Positions 35,436 through 44,013 of a stretch of DNA of 64,000 nucleotides are shown one piece after another. The stretch lies in the NCBI RefSeq assembly GCF_014649755.1, contig NZ_BMTQ01000007.1, positions 186,001-250,000 of the forward strand, in the 5' to 3' direction. This DNA comes from Streptomyces litmocidini (lineage in GTDB: Bacteria > Actinomycetota > Actinomycetes > Streptomycetales > Streptomycetaceae). The position numbers and the translations under genes were made by a program. The notes below the pieces were generated by a model. The model was given only the letters and a program-made list of their open reading frames with translations, was not told where the DNA came from and made no database searches. Each line of letters starts with the position of its first letter. The stretch's first letter is position 1.

Positions 35436-36308
35436 ATGACGGAGCCTTCCAGGGCCGAAGAGCCGTTGAGCTGGTACCCGGCCACGCTGAAGGAGGAGGA
35501 CTGGCTGCTTCCCGTACCGGACGCGTCTGCGGGAGGCGCCCTGGTGGGGAAGATCAACGCCGTGCTCCGGCAGGGAACGGGCTTCGTCGTGCTGCGCGGC
35601 CTGGACCTCGCCGGCCTGACCGAGGAGCAGTGCGTCGAACGGTGTGCGCAGGTCGTCGGCCAGGTGTCCGCCCCCGTCGGCCTTCGTCTCCAGCGGTCCG
35701 CCGGTGAGCTTCTGACAGCGGCCACCGCCCCCGCCGTCCCGCACTCGGCGGGCCCGGGGGGCCCGGCCGCCGTCCACGGCGACGACCAGGTGCTCCTCCC
35801 GCACATGGACCGCGGCGAGGGCCAGGAACCTCCCGGGCTCCTGGCCCTCCTCTGTATCCGGCCGGCGTCCCACGGCGGCGAGTCGCTCCTGGCCAGTGGC
35901 CTGGCCCTGCACGATCGGCTCGCCGTCGAACAGCCGGAAGCCCTGCGCGCGCTCCACCGGGACCATCACTTCGGTCGCGGACCGGACTTCGACCGCGTCC
36001 GTCCGGTGTTCCGCCATGAGGGCAGGACCTTACGGGTGCATTACAACCGCTACTGGATCAGACGTGGCCAGGAGGAGACCGGCACCCCCTTCGGCCCGGA
36101 GCAGCTCAGTGCCCTGCACGCGGTGGAAACGCTGCTCCAGGATCCGGCCGTGGTGATGAGCCTGCCCCTGCGCCGAGGGGACCTCCTCCTCGTAAACAAC
36201 TCCGCGGTCCTGCACGGCCGGAAGCCCTTCAAGGACGCCGGCGCCCCGGGGACCCCGCGCTGTTACGCGCGGATCTGGGCGGGCCGGGAGCCGGCCCCGG
36301 TGTCCTGA
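35436..36308 (+). CDS. TauD/TfdA-like Fe(II)/2-oxoglutarate dioxygenase
   Basis: The 290-residue protein fits the TauD/TfdA family. LLPHMDRGEGQEPPGLLALLC carries the HxD iron ligands (His and Asp of HMD), and near the C-terminus LLVNNSAVLHGRKPF supplies the second His and an Arg for 2-oxoglutarate. Family members hydroxylate sulfonates, amino acids or antibiotic precursors. ATG at 35436 follows GGAGGAGAGG. It is isolated from obvious pathway genes, so the substrate is open; an amino acid or carrier-bound amino acid hydroxylase is possible. Confidence 0.83.
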   Translation: MTEPSRAEEPLSWYPATLKEEDWLLPVPDASAGGALVGKINAVLRQGTGFVVLRGLDLAGLTEEQCVERCAQVVGQVSAPVGLRLQRSAGELLTAATAPAVPHSAGPGGPAAVHGDDQVLLPHMDRGEGQEPPGLLALLCIRPASHGGESLLASGLALHDRLAVEQPEALRALHRDHHFGRGPDFDRVRPVFRHEGRTLRVHYNRYWIRRGQEETGTPFGPEQLSALHAVETLLQDPAVVMSLPLRRGDLLLVNNSAVLHGRKPFKDAGAPGTPRCYARIWAGREPAPVS

Positions 36309-36647
36309 GCCGGAAGTTCCCCGGCAGACCCACGCCTTGGCCGATCGATGACAGCGCCCGCTCCCGCCCGAGGCACGACTCGACCTGGCGTGCCGTCCGC
36401 AGCGCCGGGGGCCGAGAGGACCGGCTGAGGATCTCCGCCCCGGCACACCGGCCGGCCCCGACCAGCCGCTCGCCGGCCCGCGGACGCCCGTACGCCGTTT
36501 TCCGGTCTGCCTTCTGACGGTCCGTACGCGCCGTCACAGCGACCAGCGACGTCGCGGCGCCCTGGCCGCCGGTGCGTGCGGCAGGGGACGTGCCGTAGTA
36601 CTTCTAGGGGGAGACAGAGTCGCCTTGGTTCTCGTTTGGAGTCGTCG
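36309..36647. other. 339-base gap without a gene
   Basis: Frames on both strands lack family resemblance. A TAGTAC at about 36596-36601 could serve as a -10 box for the VOC gene that follows. Confidence 0.45.
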
Positions 36648-36995
36648 ATGGCCGTTCGCCGTGTCGTGCCCAACATCCAGTCGGAGGCCGCGCAGGAGAG
36701 CCGGGAGTTCTACGGTCTGCTGGGCTTCGAGGAGGTCATGAACCACGGCTGGATCATGACGCTCGCGTCCCCGTCCAGCCCGACAGCGCAGATCAGCGTC
36801 ATGACCGGCGACAAGACCGCGCCCGTCGCCCCCGACATGAGTGTCGAGGTGGACGACGTGGACGCGGCTTACGCGGCCATGCGGGCGAGAGGTGCGGAGA
36901 TCATCCACCCCCTGCAGGACGAGGAGTGGGGCGTGCGGCGGTTCTTCGTCCGTGACCCCGGCGGACGGGTGGTCAACGTGCTGGCCCACCGCTGA
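36648..36995 (+). CDS. VOC family protein (glyoxalase/bleomycin-resistance fold)
   Basis: The 115-residue protein has the two beta-alpha-beta-beta-beta halves of the VOC fold: RRVVPNIQSEAAQESREFYGLLGFEEV at the start and VDDVDAAYAAMRARGAEIIHPLQDEEWGVRRFFVRDPGGRVVNVLAH at the end. The Glu of the metal site in classic glyoxalases is replaced by Asn at the C-terminal strand (VVNVL), so it may bind rather than convert a ligand. ATG at 36648 follows GGAG. Confidence 0.86.
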   Translation: MAVRRVVPNIQSEAAQESREFYGLLGFEEVMNHGWIMTLASPSSPTAQISVMTGDKTAPVAPDMSVEVDDVDAAYAAMRARGAEIIHPLQDEEWGVRRFFVRDPGGRVVNVLAHR

Positions 36996-37085
36996 CCGTC
37001 CTCCCGCGGGTGCGGGGAGCAGTTCAGACCGGGTTGCGCCTTTCGGTTCAGGCCGGGTCCGCCCGCTACCGCACCGCAGGCCGGG

Positions 37086-37619
37086 TCAGCCGGGGAAGGA
37101 GAAGTAGAGCGCGTCGCCGTAGAAGGACGCGAAGTGCCTCTGCCAGTCGGCCCGGACCGAAGCCAGCCAGTCGTCGTTCCGGCCGGCGATCGCCGCCTCG
37201 GCCCGGGCGACGGCATCGGGGATGTCCCCGGCCACCAGGTCCCGCACGCTCCGTGCCGGATCGTCGTCCGTCATCGAGACGATCTCCCCGGTCTCCAGGA
37301 CGAAGTACTGCGCCTGCTGCTTCTCCAGGTGGGCATGGGTCCTGGCGACGCATTCGGCGAACTCGGCCTCGTTCTCCAGGCCCTTGCCGACCGCGCGCAG
37401 GAGGTCGCGGAGCAGGGCCGCCCCTCCGGCGTAGTCCGCTGCGATGCCGATCGGAGGGTTCCAGATCATGGACGGGACGATCGTCGTTCCACGCCCCACC
37501 ATGAGTTTGTGCGCGAGCGGGATGTCCCAGTTGTGCTCGGATATGCACCGGATCCGCTGGGGGATCTCCGTCTCGTTCGGCATCGAGTCGGCGGAGTAGA
37601 GGTAGGAACGGTTTGCCAT
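37086..37619 (-). CDS. uncharacterised 177-residue protein (MANRSYLY-type)
   Basis: The protein begins MANRSYLYSADSMPNE and is acidic, soluble and mostly helical in appearance. The conserved-looking features are HNWDIPLAHKLM, SMIWNPPIGIAADYAGG and a C-terminal FASFYGDALYFSFPG. I recall similar uncharacterised proteins in Streptomyces and other bacteria but know no function. Codon bias is typical of a real gene. ATG at 37619 is the only sensible start. It is convergent with the VOC gene. Confidence 0.8.
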   Translation of the reverse strand: MANRSYLYSADSMPNETEIPQRIRCISEHNWDIPLAHKLMVGRGTTIVPSMIWNPPIGIAADYAGGAALLRDLLRAVGKGLENEAEFAECVARTHAHLEKQQAQYFVLETGEIVSMTDDDPARSVRDLVAGDIPDAVARAEAAIAGRNDDWLASVRADWQRHFASFYGDALYFSFPG

Positions 37620-37825
37620 GGCGTGGACGCTAACACCGGGCACCGACAACGCCGGCGCCGCCCGACTCCTCCCCGCCGACGGGACGCGCGGGAGGAGTCG
37701 GGCCCGGGCGGAACACGGTCCCAGGGCCTGCCGCCACCCGACCGCCACCGCCCCGGCCGGGCAGTCTGCGGGTCGACCGCCCGGTGTTCCGTCGGGCGGC
37801 GTGAACGCCGGGCGCCGCGGCGGTG

Positions 37826-39256
37826 TCACCGCGCGTGCCTGCCCTTGGCCGGCTTCGGCTTCCCCTGCCGCGCCTCGCCCTTCCGGGGGCCCGGCCCGGC
37901 TGCTCCCGGACCGGTCGCACGGCCGCGCTGCCGCTCCGAGACGCCAGGAGCCGACGGCGTCCGGCTGTCGACCGCCGCGTCCTCGGAGCTCGCGGCCCGC
38001 CGGTCCCCGGTGTACGAGGGGGATCGGGGCGCGGAGACGGCTCCGGCCGGCGGAGCGGACGAGGCGGTCGGGGAGGCCGGCTCGGTCGTGGCGGGGCGCG
38101 GCGGAACGGGCACGGAGTTCTCCGCCTCGGCGGACGGCCCGCCCACCGAACCGGCCAGTCCGACGCCGAAGACGGCCAGCGCCGCACCGGCGGTCACCAG
38201 GATCCGACCGGCCCGGCGTGAGGCGGGCCGTTCGGAAGGGGATCGTGCGGGCACCGGCTCGCCGTGCGTGGGGTCGGCGGCCCCGACGCCGGCGACCCCC
38301 ACTGCCGCGCCCGCCCCGTTCGACCTCAGCGTGTCCGGATTCCGCTCGCCGGCGCCGTCCTCGCCCCTCACGGGCGGAGCCGCGGGCACGGAGGATCCCG
38401 CGGGCACGTCGGCCGCTCTCGGGAGGTCCTCCGAGGCCAGGGCGGCCAGGGCGCGCCCACAGGCCCGGGCGTCCGGCCGGCGGCTCTCGTCCGCGTCGGT
38501 CATGGCTTGCAGTAGTCCGGCGACGGCCGCCGGTACGTCCGGCGGGATGACCGGGGGACGGTTCAGGCGGGCGATCGCGGCCTCCAGCGGCACCCCGCCG
38601 TACTCCAGTTCGCCCTTGATCGACTCGATGAGCACCAGTCCCAGGCTGTAGATGTCCGCTGCCGGCCCGGCGCCCCGGCCCAGCACCTGCTCCGGGGCCA
38701 TGTACGCGGCGGTGCCCACCAGGGTGCCCGTCACGGTCTGGGCCGTGGTGCCGAGCAGCCGGGAGATGCCGAAGTCCGTCAGGCGGGGGGTGCCCGCCTC
38801 GTCCAGCAGGATGTTGGCGGGCTTGACGTCGCGGTGGACGACTCCGGCCTCGTGCACATGGGCCAGCGCCGAGGCCAGCGCGGCTCCGATGCGGCACGCC
38901 TCGGCGGGCGCCAGCGCGGCCGCCGCGATCCGCCGGCGCAGCGTCGTGCCCCTGACCAGTTCCATCACCAGGTAGGGCGTTCCGTCGTCCTGGCCGCAGT
39001 CGTACACGGTGATCAGGCCGGGGTGCTGCAGCCGGGCCAGCAGCCGGCCCTCGCCGTCGAACCGCTCCTCCGTGTCGGCGGTGCCGTCCGGGCGGAAGAC
39101 CTTCACGGCGACCGGGCGCCGCAGGCGCAGGTCCATGCCCTCGTACACGTCGGCGGCGCCGCCGCGGCCCAGCAGGTCGTCGAGCCGGTAACGTCCGGCC
39201 ACCACGTGGGCGGTGAGCCGGAGGTCCGGTCGGATCGGCCACGAGCGGACTTTCAT
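37826..39256 (-). CDS. Hanks-type serine/threonine protein kinase, membrane-anchored
   Basis: The 476-residue protein has a complete kinase domain: glycine loop LGRGGAADVYEG, Lys52 in VAVKVF, HRDVKPANIL (residues 141-150), DFGIS from 161 and MAPEQ at 186-190. The domain is followed by a disordered Ala/Pro-rich linker, one membrane helix (about 351-371) and an extracellular Ser/Pro-rich tail ending in a Lys/Arg-rich stretch (RKGEARQGKPKPAKGR). It lacks PASTA repeats, so the ligand, if any, is unknown. ATG at 39256 follows GGGAGCGC, and a GTG codon directly in front is the alternative start. Confidence 0.93.
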   Translation of the reverse strand: MKVRSWPIRPDLRLTAHVVAGRYRLDDLLGRGGAADVYEGMDLRLRRPVAVKVFRPDGTADTEERFDGEGRLLARLQHPGLITVYDCGQDDGTPYLVMELVRGTTLRRRIAAAALAPAEACRIGAALASALAHVHEAGVVHRDVKPANILLDEAGTPRLTDFGISRLLGTTAQTVTGTLVGTAAYMAPEQVLGRGAGPAADIYSLGLVLIESIKGELEYGGVPLEAAIARLNRPPVIPPDVPAAVAGLLQAMTDADESRRPDARACGRALAALASEDLPRAADVPAGSSVPAAPPVRGEDGAGERNPDTLRSNGAGAAVGVAGVGAADPTHGEPVPARSPSERPASRRAGRILVTAGAALAVFGVGLAGSVGGPSAEAENSVPVPPRPATTEPASPTASSAPPAGAVSAPRSPSYTGDRRAASSEDAAVDSRTPSAPGVSERQRGRATGPGAAGPGPRKGEARQGKPKPAKGRHAR

Positions 39257-39687
39257 CACTGCGCTCCCTGCATCCCGTTGTTGCCTGCCGTCGTCCGCCC
39301 GCCCACGTGTGCGCTGCCCATGGCACGCCCGGCCGCGTGGTGGCGAGCACCGTGTGCACGTGTGCCCCCTCAGCCGCCGGAAATCCCCCCGGTCCCGCAC
39401 ACGGCCCCGTGGAAGAGGGGTCGGGCACCGGGCGGTGGCGAAGATCCCGCTGCGCACGGGCCGGGGACGGGCGCCGCCAAGGGCACCGCTCGTGCCGCCC
39501 CGATGCGGTGGGGCGTCCACGCCGTCCACCGGCCGGGGGCGGACGACCGGCACCGGATGCCGGGCGGGGCGGCGGTGTGCGCGGCGCCGGCGCGCCGTGG
39601 GCGAGGGCGACCGGAGCCGGGGTGGCTTGCGCCGGAGGGGGTAGGTGGGGACGGCACACGACCATCCCGTCTGCGAAGGAGACGAGC
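39257..39687. other. 431-base divergent intergenic region
   Basis: It separates the kinase gene from a plus-strand small gene and must hold both promoters. Frames across it are Arg/Pro-rich and lack ribosome sites. No clear promoter was found. Confidence 0.45.
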
Positions 39688-40149
39688 ATGACCGACGACG
39701 CCTACCTGTTCCTCGTGGACGACCCGGCGACCCCGCTGGGCGCCTCCGTCACGGCTGTGGGAGACCTGGCGTGCCTGGAGACGCCCGCCGTACGGGCCTG
39801 GCTCGACGCGCACGGCGTCACCGCCTCCTCCCCGGGCGTCCGGCTGCTGCCGCCGGAGGAGACGGGCGCCATCCCCGACGGGACGGAGAAGGTGCCGGTC
39901 CCGTTGAGCGACGAGGAGCTGAACCAGCTGCGCCACGCGCTGACACCGGGCGCCCTCGCCCGCGTGGAGGAAGAGCTGCTGGCCTACCGCGACTGCGCGG
40001 GTGAACGGGACGCCCTGCTGGCGCGGGCCACGGCCGCCGGGATTCCGCTGCACCGCATCGTCGAACTCACCGGCGAGGACACCCGGACCGTGACATCGGC
40101 GGCGCAGGGGCAGGACCGTCCGTCGGATCCCGGTCCGCGGCAGCGGTGA
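39688..40149 (+). CDS. uncharacterised small protein with a possible C-terminal HTH
   Basis: The 153-residue acidic protein opens MTDDAYLFLVDDP. Its last third, GERDALLARATAAGIPLHRIVELTGEDTRTV, looks like a helix-turn-helix (helix, turn GIPLHRI, helix). I do not recognise the N-terminal part. A GAAGGAGAC ribosome site precedes ATG at 39688. The tiny gene ten bases downstream probably belongs to the same transcript. Confidence 0.72.
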   Translation: MTDDAYLFLVDDPATPLGASVTAVGDLACLETPAVRAWLDAHGVTASSPGVRLLPPEETGAIPDGTEKVPVPLSDEELNQLRHALTPGALARVEEELLAYRDCAGERDALLARATAAGIPLHRIVELTGEDTRTVTSAAQGQDRPSDPGPRQR

Positions 40150-40159
40150 CGGGGGAAAC

Positions 40160-40300
40160 ATGACGCCCGAGGAGACGCGTACGAGGCTCCGAGAGCTGGA
40201 GGGCCGGCTCGGCGAGCGCACCCCGGCACCGATCGAGGGACAGACCCGCATCCCCCTCCCCCGACCCACCCGGGGGGACGACGAGGACGAGAGGGCGTGA
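40160..40300 (+). CDS. 46-residue small protein
   Basis: The frame runs ATG to TGA and encodes a charged peptide (MTPEETRTRLRELEGRLGER at the start) that begins with a likely amphipathic helix and ends in Asp/Glu. A GGGGGAAAC ribosome site lies just in front, and the gap to the preceding gene is ten bases. Codon positions show the usual G/C bias. The function is unknown; it may partner the upstream protein. Confidence 0.5.
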   Translation: MTPEETRTRLRELEGRLGERTPAPIEGQTRIPLPRPTRGDDEDERA

Positions 40301-40438
40301 TGGGCGGCCTCGGAGGAGTGGGGGTCAAGGGTGTTTTCTGCGCACAGCGGGCGCGGTCGGGGCCCGGACAGTACGGGGACCAGCCCGCCCTGCGCTGACG
40401 AGCTCGTGCGCGGTGAGCGGTGAGACGTCGGGCCCCGG

Positions 40439-40767
40439 ATGGCCGACCAGGGTCGGACGGTGGGGACTGTGACGCGTGCAGGGATCGCCGGCAGCCGCCG
40501 GATCACGGGGCTGCCGGCCGGTGCGATCGCTGAACTCATGGCCGAGGCGGACCCGTTGTGGCGTGAGCGTCACCGGGCCAGGCTGGTCTCCCGGCCGCGG
40601 AAGCGGGCGGTGGGCGCCGGTGCTTCGCACCGGCTGGTGTTCGTCGACCGGCTCCCGGCCGCTCTCGTCCCTCTCCGCCGCGGGGCCGCTCATGACGTGT
40701 CGGCCTGCTGGTTCGGCGTGGACCGCTCCCCCTCACCCGGGCCGTCGGGGAGGTGCGGCCGCTGTGC
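40439..40767 (+). pseudogene. frameshifted N-terminal remnant of an IS5-type transposase
   Basis: The frame reads TGLPAGAIAELMAEADPLW, then RPRKRAVGAGASHRLVFVDRLPAALVPLRRG and HDVSACWFGVDRS, the N-terminal helix-turn-helix part of IS5/DDE-type transposases found in Streptomyces. After GVDRS the similarity continues in another frame as LTRAVGEVRPL (40732-40767), so there is a frameshift near 40730. The catalytic DDE domain is gone. The end overlaps the 3' end of the CoiA-like gene on the other strand. Confidence 0.7.
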
Positions 40768-42121
40768 CGGTGCCCGGTCCGACGTTCGCGGATCCTTCGA
40801 AGGGTTCCTCCGAGCGGTCGAGGCCGAACATCCGGTTCACGGCCTGCTTGACGGTGGGACCGCCGTGCTCACGCGGGCCGGGCACCGGGGCTGGGGGCGG
40901 GAGCTCGACCGTGAGGGTCTCCACGCGCTGGCCGGGCACAGCCTGGGCGGCGATGCGGTCTCGCTCGCGCTCGGTGGCTGCGAAGAGGACCAGCGGGGCC
41001 AGCACGTCGCGCAGGGCGGGGACACGGCCGGCCACGGGGCAGATGACCGCGTACGGCTTCCCACGGACGTACACGGGCACTCCCATCGCGAACTCGGGGA
41101 TGCCGTCGCGGCCGAGGGCCGGGTAGACGCCGGCCTCGTGGAAGACGAACTCCACCACCGGCTTGACCAAGGCCTTCTGCCGCTGGAGCAGGGCCTCGAT
41201 CGCCGCCACGTGCTCCCGCTCGGCCGCCGCCCTGGCCTCCCGCTGACGCTGCTGGACCGCCGCCAGGCGCTCCCTCACCTGCTTCCGCCAGGACGTGGCC
41301 CGGACCTGTTCCTCTTCGAGCTCGAAGTACCGCCGGGTGACCCACCGCCAGGTCTCGCCCTTCTCCCAGCTCGGCACGCGCAGGCGGTGCGGACGGGTGC
41401 TGTTCGCACAGATGGCGGCGACGAACCGGTCGAGCGGGAACGGCCCGGCCGCCGCCCACTTCCCGTGCCCGCCACACGGCACCGCTCCTTCGACACCCCA
41501 ACTGTTCCGGTCGCAGTCGGCACGGTCGTGGCACCACTCCGGCTCGAAGCGCGCGGCACCGGCCGTGACCTGGACGGCGCCGCCGTCCTCGGGACGAACG
41601 ATCTGGACGGACGGCACCGCGTCGAGCCAGGGCACGGTCTTGCGGTCGGTGAACCAGCACGCCTCGACGCCGGCGGCGGCGTAACGGTCGGTGCGGGCCT
41701 TGACGTCGGTGAGGGAGAGGGAGGCCATCTGCGCCTCCAGGGCGACCCGCCGGGTGCCGTCCGGGGAGGTGGCCATCACGTCCGCGCGCCAGGAGCCGTC
41801 CGGGGCGGCGACCTCGTACTCGGCGCTCCAGCCGGCCGCGCGCGCGTGGTGAGCGAGGTCGAGCTTGAGGAGGTGGTGCGCCATGCCCTCGCCCGCGAGC
41901 CGCGCCTCGCAGTGCGGGGCGTGGGCGGCATGCCGCAGGAACCACAGCTCGTACGCGCCGTGGGTCTTGTGGACCAGGTGCAGCCGCCAGCCGCACTCGT
42001 CACAGGTCAGCGGCGCGGGCGGCTTCGCCTTGTGGATGCTCTCCCGGTCCTGTCCGCACCCGAGGTCGGCCTGAGTGGCGTCGATCCGCCCCCACTCCCC
42101 GTGCACCCCGACGAACACCAT
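40733..42121 (-). CDS. CoiA-like competence/nuclease-fold protein
   Basis: The 462-residue protein resembles CoiA-type proteins. Residues 20-60 hold a CDECGWRLHLVHK segment, perhaps a zinc ribbon with other cysteines. ARADVMATSPDG-like sequence (SWRADVMATSPDGTRRVALEAQMASLSLTD) matches the D...ExQ restriction-endonuclease-type core of the family. This is followed by a Cys/His-rich region (EWCHDRADCDRN) and a long coiled-coil (WRKQVRERLAAVQQRQREARAAAERE). ATG at 42121 follows AAGGAGAG. The last residues are encoded antisense to the transposase remnant, so the original C-terminus may have been replaced. The role in DNA uptake is unproven in Streptomyces. Confidence 0.72.
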   Translation of the reverse strand: MVFVGVHGEWGRIDATQADLGCGQDRESIHKAKPPAPLTCDECGWRLHLVHKTHGAYELWFLRHAAHAPHCEARLAGEGMAHHLLKLDLAHHARAAGWSAEYEVAAPDGSWRADVMATSPDGTRRVALEAQMASLSLTDVKARTDRYAAAGVEACWFTDRKTVPWLDAVPSVQIVRPEDGGAVQVTAGAARFEPEWCHDRADCDRNSWGVEGAVPCGGHGKWAAAGPFPLDRFVAAICANSTRPHRLRVPSWEKGETWRWVTRRYFELEEEQVRATSWRKQVRERLAAVQQRQREARAAAEREHVAAIEALLQRQKALVKPVVEFVFHEAGVYPALGRDGIPEFAMGVPVYVRGKPYAVICPVAGRVPALRDVLAPLVLFAATERERDRIAAQAVPGQRVETLTVELPPPAPVPGPREHGGPTVKQAVNRMFGLDRSEEPFEGSANVGPGTGTAAAPPRRPG

Positions 42122-42737
42122 CGCACTCTCTCCTTCACCGAATCCGTGCCGGGCTGGACTCAACCCGCAGGCGGACCGTAGGGCCCCCTCCGACAAGGCA
42201 TCCCCCGGATGGAGCAGCGTGATACCCCGTTCGCAGGAGGGCGACCCTTCCTCCCGCGTACCGGTCAGGAACTCCGTTGACGTGCTGCCGGGCCGTATCC
42301 GAGGAAGAGGGCCGGACCGCGGACGGCCCGCCGGAGCACCCGGGGTGTTCCGGTGGAGTCCTGCTCGGCACCGAACGGTGCCCGGGCAGGCGGTGACCGC
42401 TTCGCGGACACCTGTGGCCGCCCGGTCGGGGGCGCCCGCTCTTCATGCGTCCCGCGCTGGGTGGGGACCGCTCCCCGGATACGGAGAGGTTGTCCGATGC
42501 CCTCTCCCCCGCCGCTACCGTTTCGGTCATGACCGAGACGTCCCGCCCGCGCTCCTCCGTCCGCGCCGGCCTCACCGAGGCACCCGAGCACGACGGGCCG
42601 CTGTCCGGTGCAGGAGGGCACCGGACGACTCGGGTCGGTACGATCCGGGACGCGTTCGGCGGGCCGTTGCGGCCGGGCCCGGTCACCGGTGGGCGCCGTT
42701 CGCGGTTGCCGGTTCGTTGAGCGTCGAAGGTGGGCCG
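42122..42737. other. 616-base gap with a short unassigned frame
   Basis: A 63-codon frame begins at ATG about 42530 (MTETSRPRSSVRAGLTEAP) but has no ribosome site or known family. The rest shows no coding signal. It sits among decayed genes and may itself be debris. Confidence 0.4.
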
Positions 42738-42947
42738 ATGTCCTGGCCGGATGTCACGGTGGTCGACGCGTGCGTGCGGCGCGACGGCCGGGGCGGCAGC
42801 CCCACGGCTGTCGCCGACGACGACCCGGCGGCGACGGACGCGGACCGGCGTGCGGTCGCTGCTGCGGCCGGCACCTCGCACGCGGCGTTCCTCGGCCCGG
42901 GGCGGACGCCGGACGGTGGCCGGCCGGTCCGGTTCTTCACCGCGTGA
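42738..42947 (+). pseudogene. N-terminal remnant of a PhzF-family protein
   Basis: The 69-codon frame starts MSWPDVTVVDACVRRDGRGG and ends GTSHAAFLGPGRTPDGGRPVRFFTA before TGA. This matches the first quarter of PhzF-like isomerases (the DAFxxxxxxGNPA-type start and the RFFT strand). The remaining three quarters, including the catalytic Glu region, are missing. Confidence 0.5.
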
Positions 42948-42964
42948 GAGCCGCTGCTGCTCGT

Positions 42965-43083
42965 TCTTCACCTTCACCACCACGCCCGGCGAAGACCTGG
43001 TCGGCCTGGACATCGCGGTGGACCCGGCCCACGAAGCCGTCCTGGACGCCCTGGCCGCACGGACCTCCGGGATGCCACGGTGA
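42965..43083 (+). other. short coding-like tail of unknown origin
   Basis: An open stretch reads FFTFTTTPGEDLVGLDIAVDPAHE and ends at TGA 43083, which overlaps the GTG of the MerR-like frame (GTGA). It has coding-like bias but no start or recognisable family and is probably the 3' end of a deleted gene that was once translationally coupled to the regulator. Confidence 0.35.
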
Positions 43084-43361
43084 GCGTGGCCCCGCGCAGC
43101 GGGCAGGTCGCCGAGGCGGCGGGGGTGAACATCCAGCCCCTGCGTCACCACGAGCGGCGCGGCCTGCCGGCCGAGCCGGAACGCCGCAACGGCGGCCGCC
43201 GCCCTTGCGGCGAGGACGCGGTGACCGCGCGGCGGGTGATCAAGGCAGCCCAGCGCCTCGGGTTCACGCCGGAGGAGATCGCCGATCTCACCGCCGTCCG
43301 CGCCGCCCCGGCCGCGGCCGTCGAGGTCGTGTCCGTCACCCGTTTCACGCGCGAGGGATGA
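43080..43361 (+). pseudogene. degenerate MerR-type regulator, DNA-binding half only
   Basis: The 93-codon frame resembles the MerR winged helix: VAEAAGVNIQPLRHHERRGLPAEPERRNGG and then VIKAAQRLGFTPEEIADL. Several positions usually occupied by aromatic residues (LRYYE, YRLY) are His, Pro or Cys here, and the dimerisation helix and effector-binding cysteines are missing because the frame ends at 43361. I consider it non-functional or at best a dominant fragment. Confidence 0.5.
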
Positions 43362-43391
43362 GTTCGGGCGACGCATCGGGTCTGCCCTGGT

Positions 43392-44009
43392 ATGACTCGC
43401 ATCATCGCTGACATCTCGGTCTCTCTCGACGGCTTCGTCACCGGGCCCGACCCCGGTCCCGACAACGGTCTGGGCACCGGCGGCGAGGCCCTGCACCGAT
43501 GGGCGTTCTCCGACGACCCCGACGACCTCCGGATCCTGCGCGAGGGCACCGCCCGCTCGGGCGCCGTCGTCCTGGGCCGCCACCTCTTCGACGTGGTCGA
43601 CGGGCCGAAAGGCTGGGACGACACGGTCGGCTACGGTGCCGGCGAGGTCGGCAGGCCCGCGTTCGTCGTCGTGACGAGCTCGCTGCCGGATTCGGTGCGG
43701 ACCGCCGACCTCGACTGGACGTTCGTCACCACCGGGCTGCCCGACGCCGTCGCCGCCGCGCGCGAGCGGGCCGAGGCCGCGTCGTCGGACCGGGGCGAGG
43801 ACCTCGACGTGGTCCTCATGGGCGGCGGGGCCACGGTCGCCTCGGCGCTGGGGGCCGGGCTGGTCGACGTGCTGGCGCTGCACCTCGCGCCCGTCGTGCT
43901 GGGTGCCGGGACGCCGCTGTTCACCGGCGGGGGGCCGCGGGCGCTGGTGCGGCGGAGCGTGGTCCCGACCTCGACCGCGACGCACCTGACCTACGACGTC
44001 GTGCGGTGA
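43392..44009 (+). CDS. RibD C-terminal/dihydrofolate-reductase-like protein
   Basis: The 205-residue protein begins TRIIADISVSLDGFVTGPD, the signature of the RibD_C/YwjB-like dihydrofolate-reductase fold, and has VVLMGGGATVASALGAGLVDVLALHLAPVVLGAGTPLF near the end, the NADPH-binding/dimer motif. It is probably an NADPH reductase with an unknown substrate; it lacks the deaminase domain of RibD. ATG at 43392 is followed by the family start. It lies four bases upstream of the alpha/beta-hydrolase-fold gene, so the pair is an operon. Confidence 0.85.
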   Translation: MTRIIADISVSLDGFVTGPDPGPDNGLGTGGEALHRWAFSDDPDDLRILREGTARSGAVVLGRHLFDVVDGPKGWDDTVGYGAGEVGRPAFVVVTSSLPDSVRTADLDWTFVTTGLPDAVAAARERAEAASSDRGEDLDVVLMGGGATVASALGAGLVDVLALHLAPVVLGAGTPLFTGGGPRALVRRSVVPTSTATHLTYDVVR

Positions 44010-44013
44010 TCCG

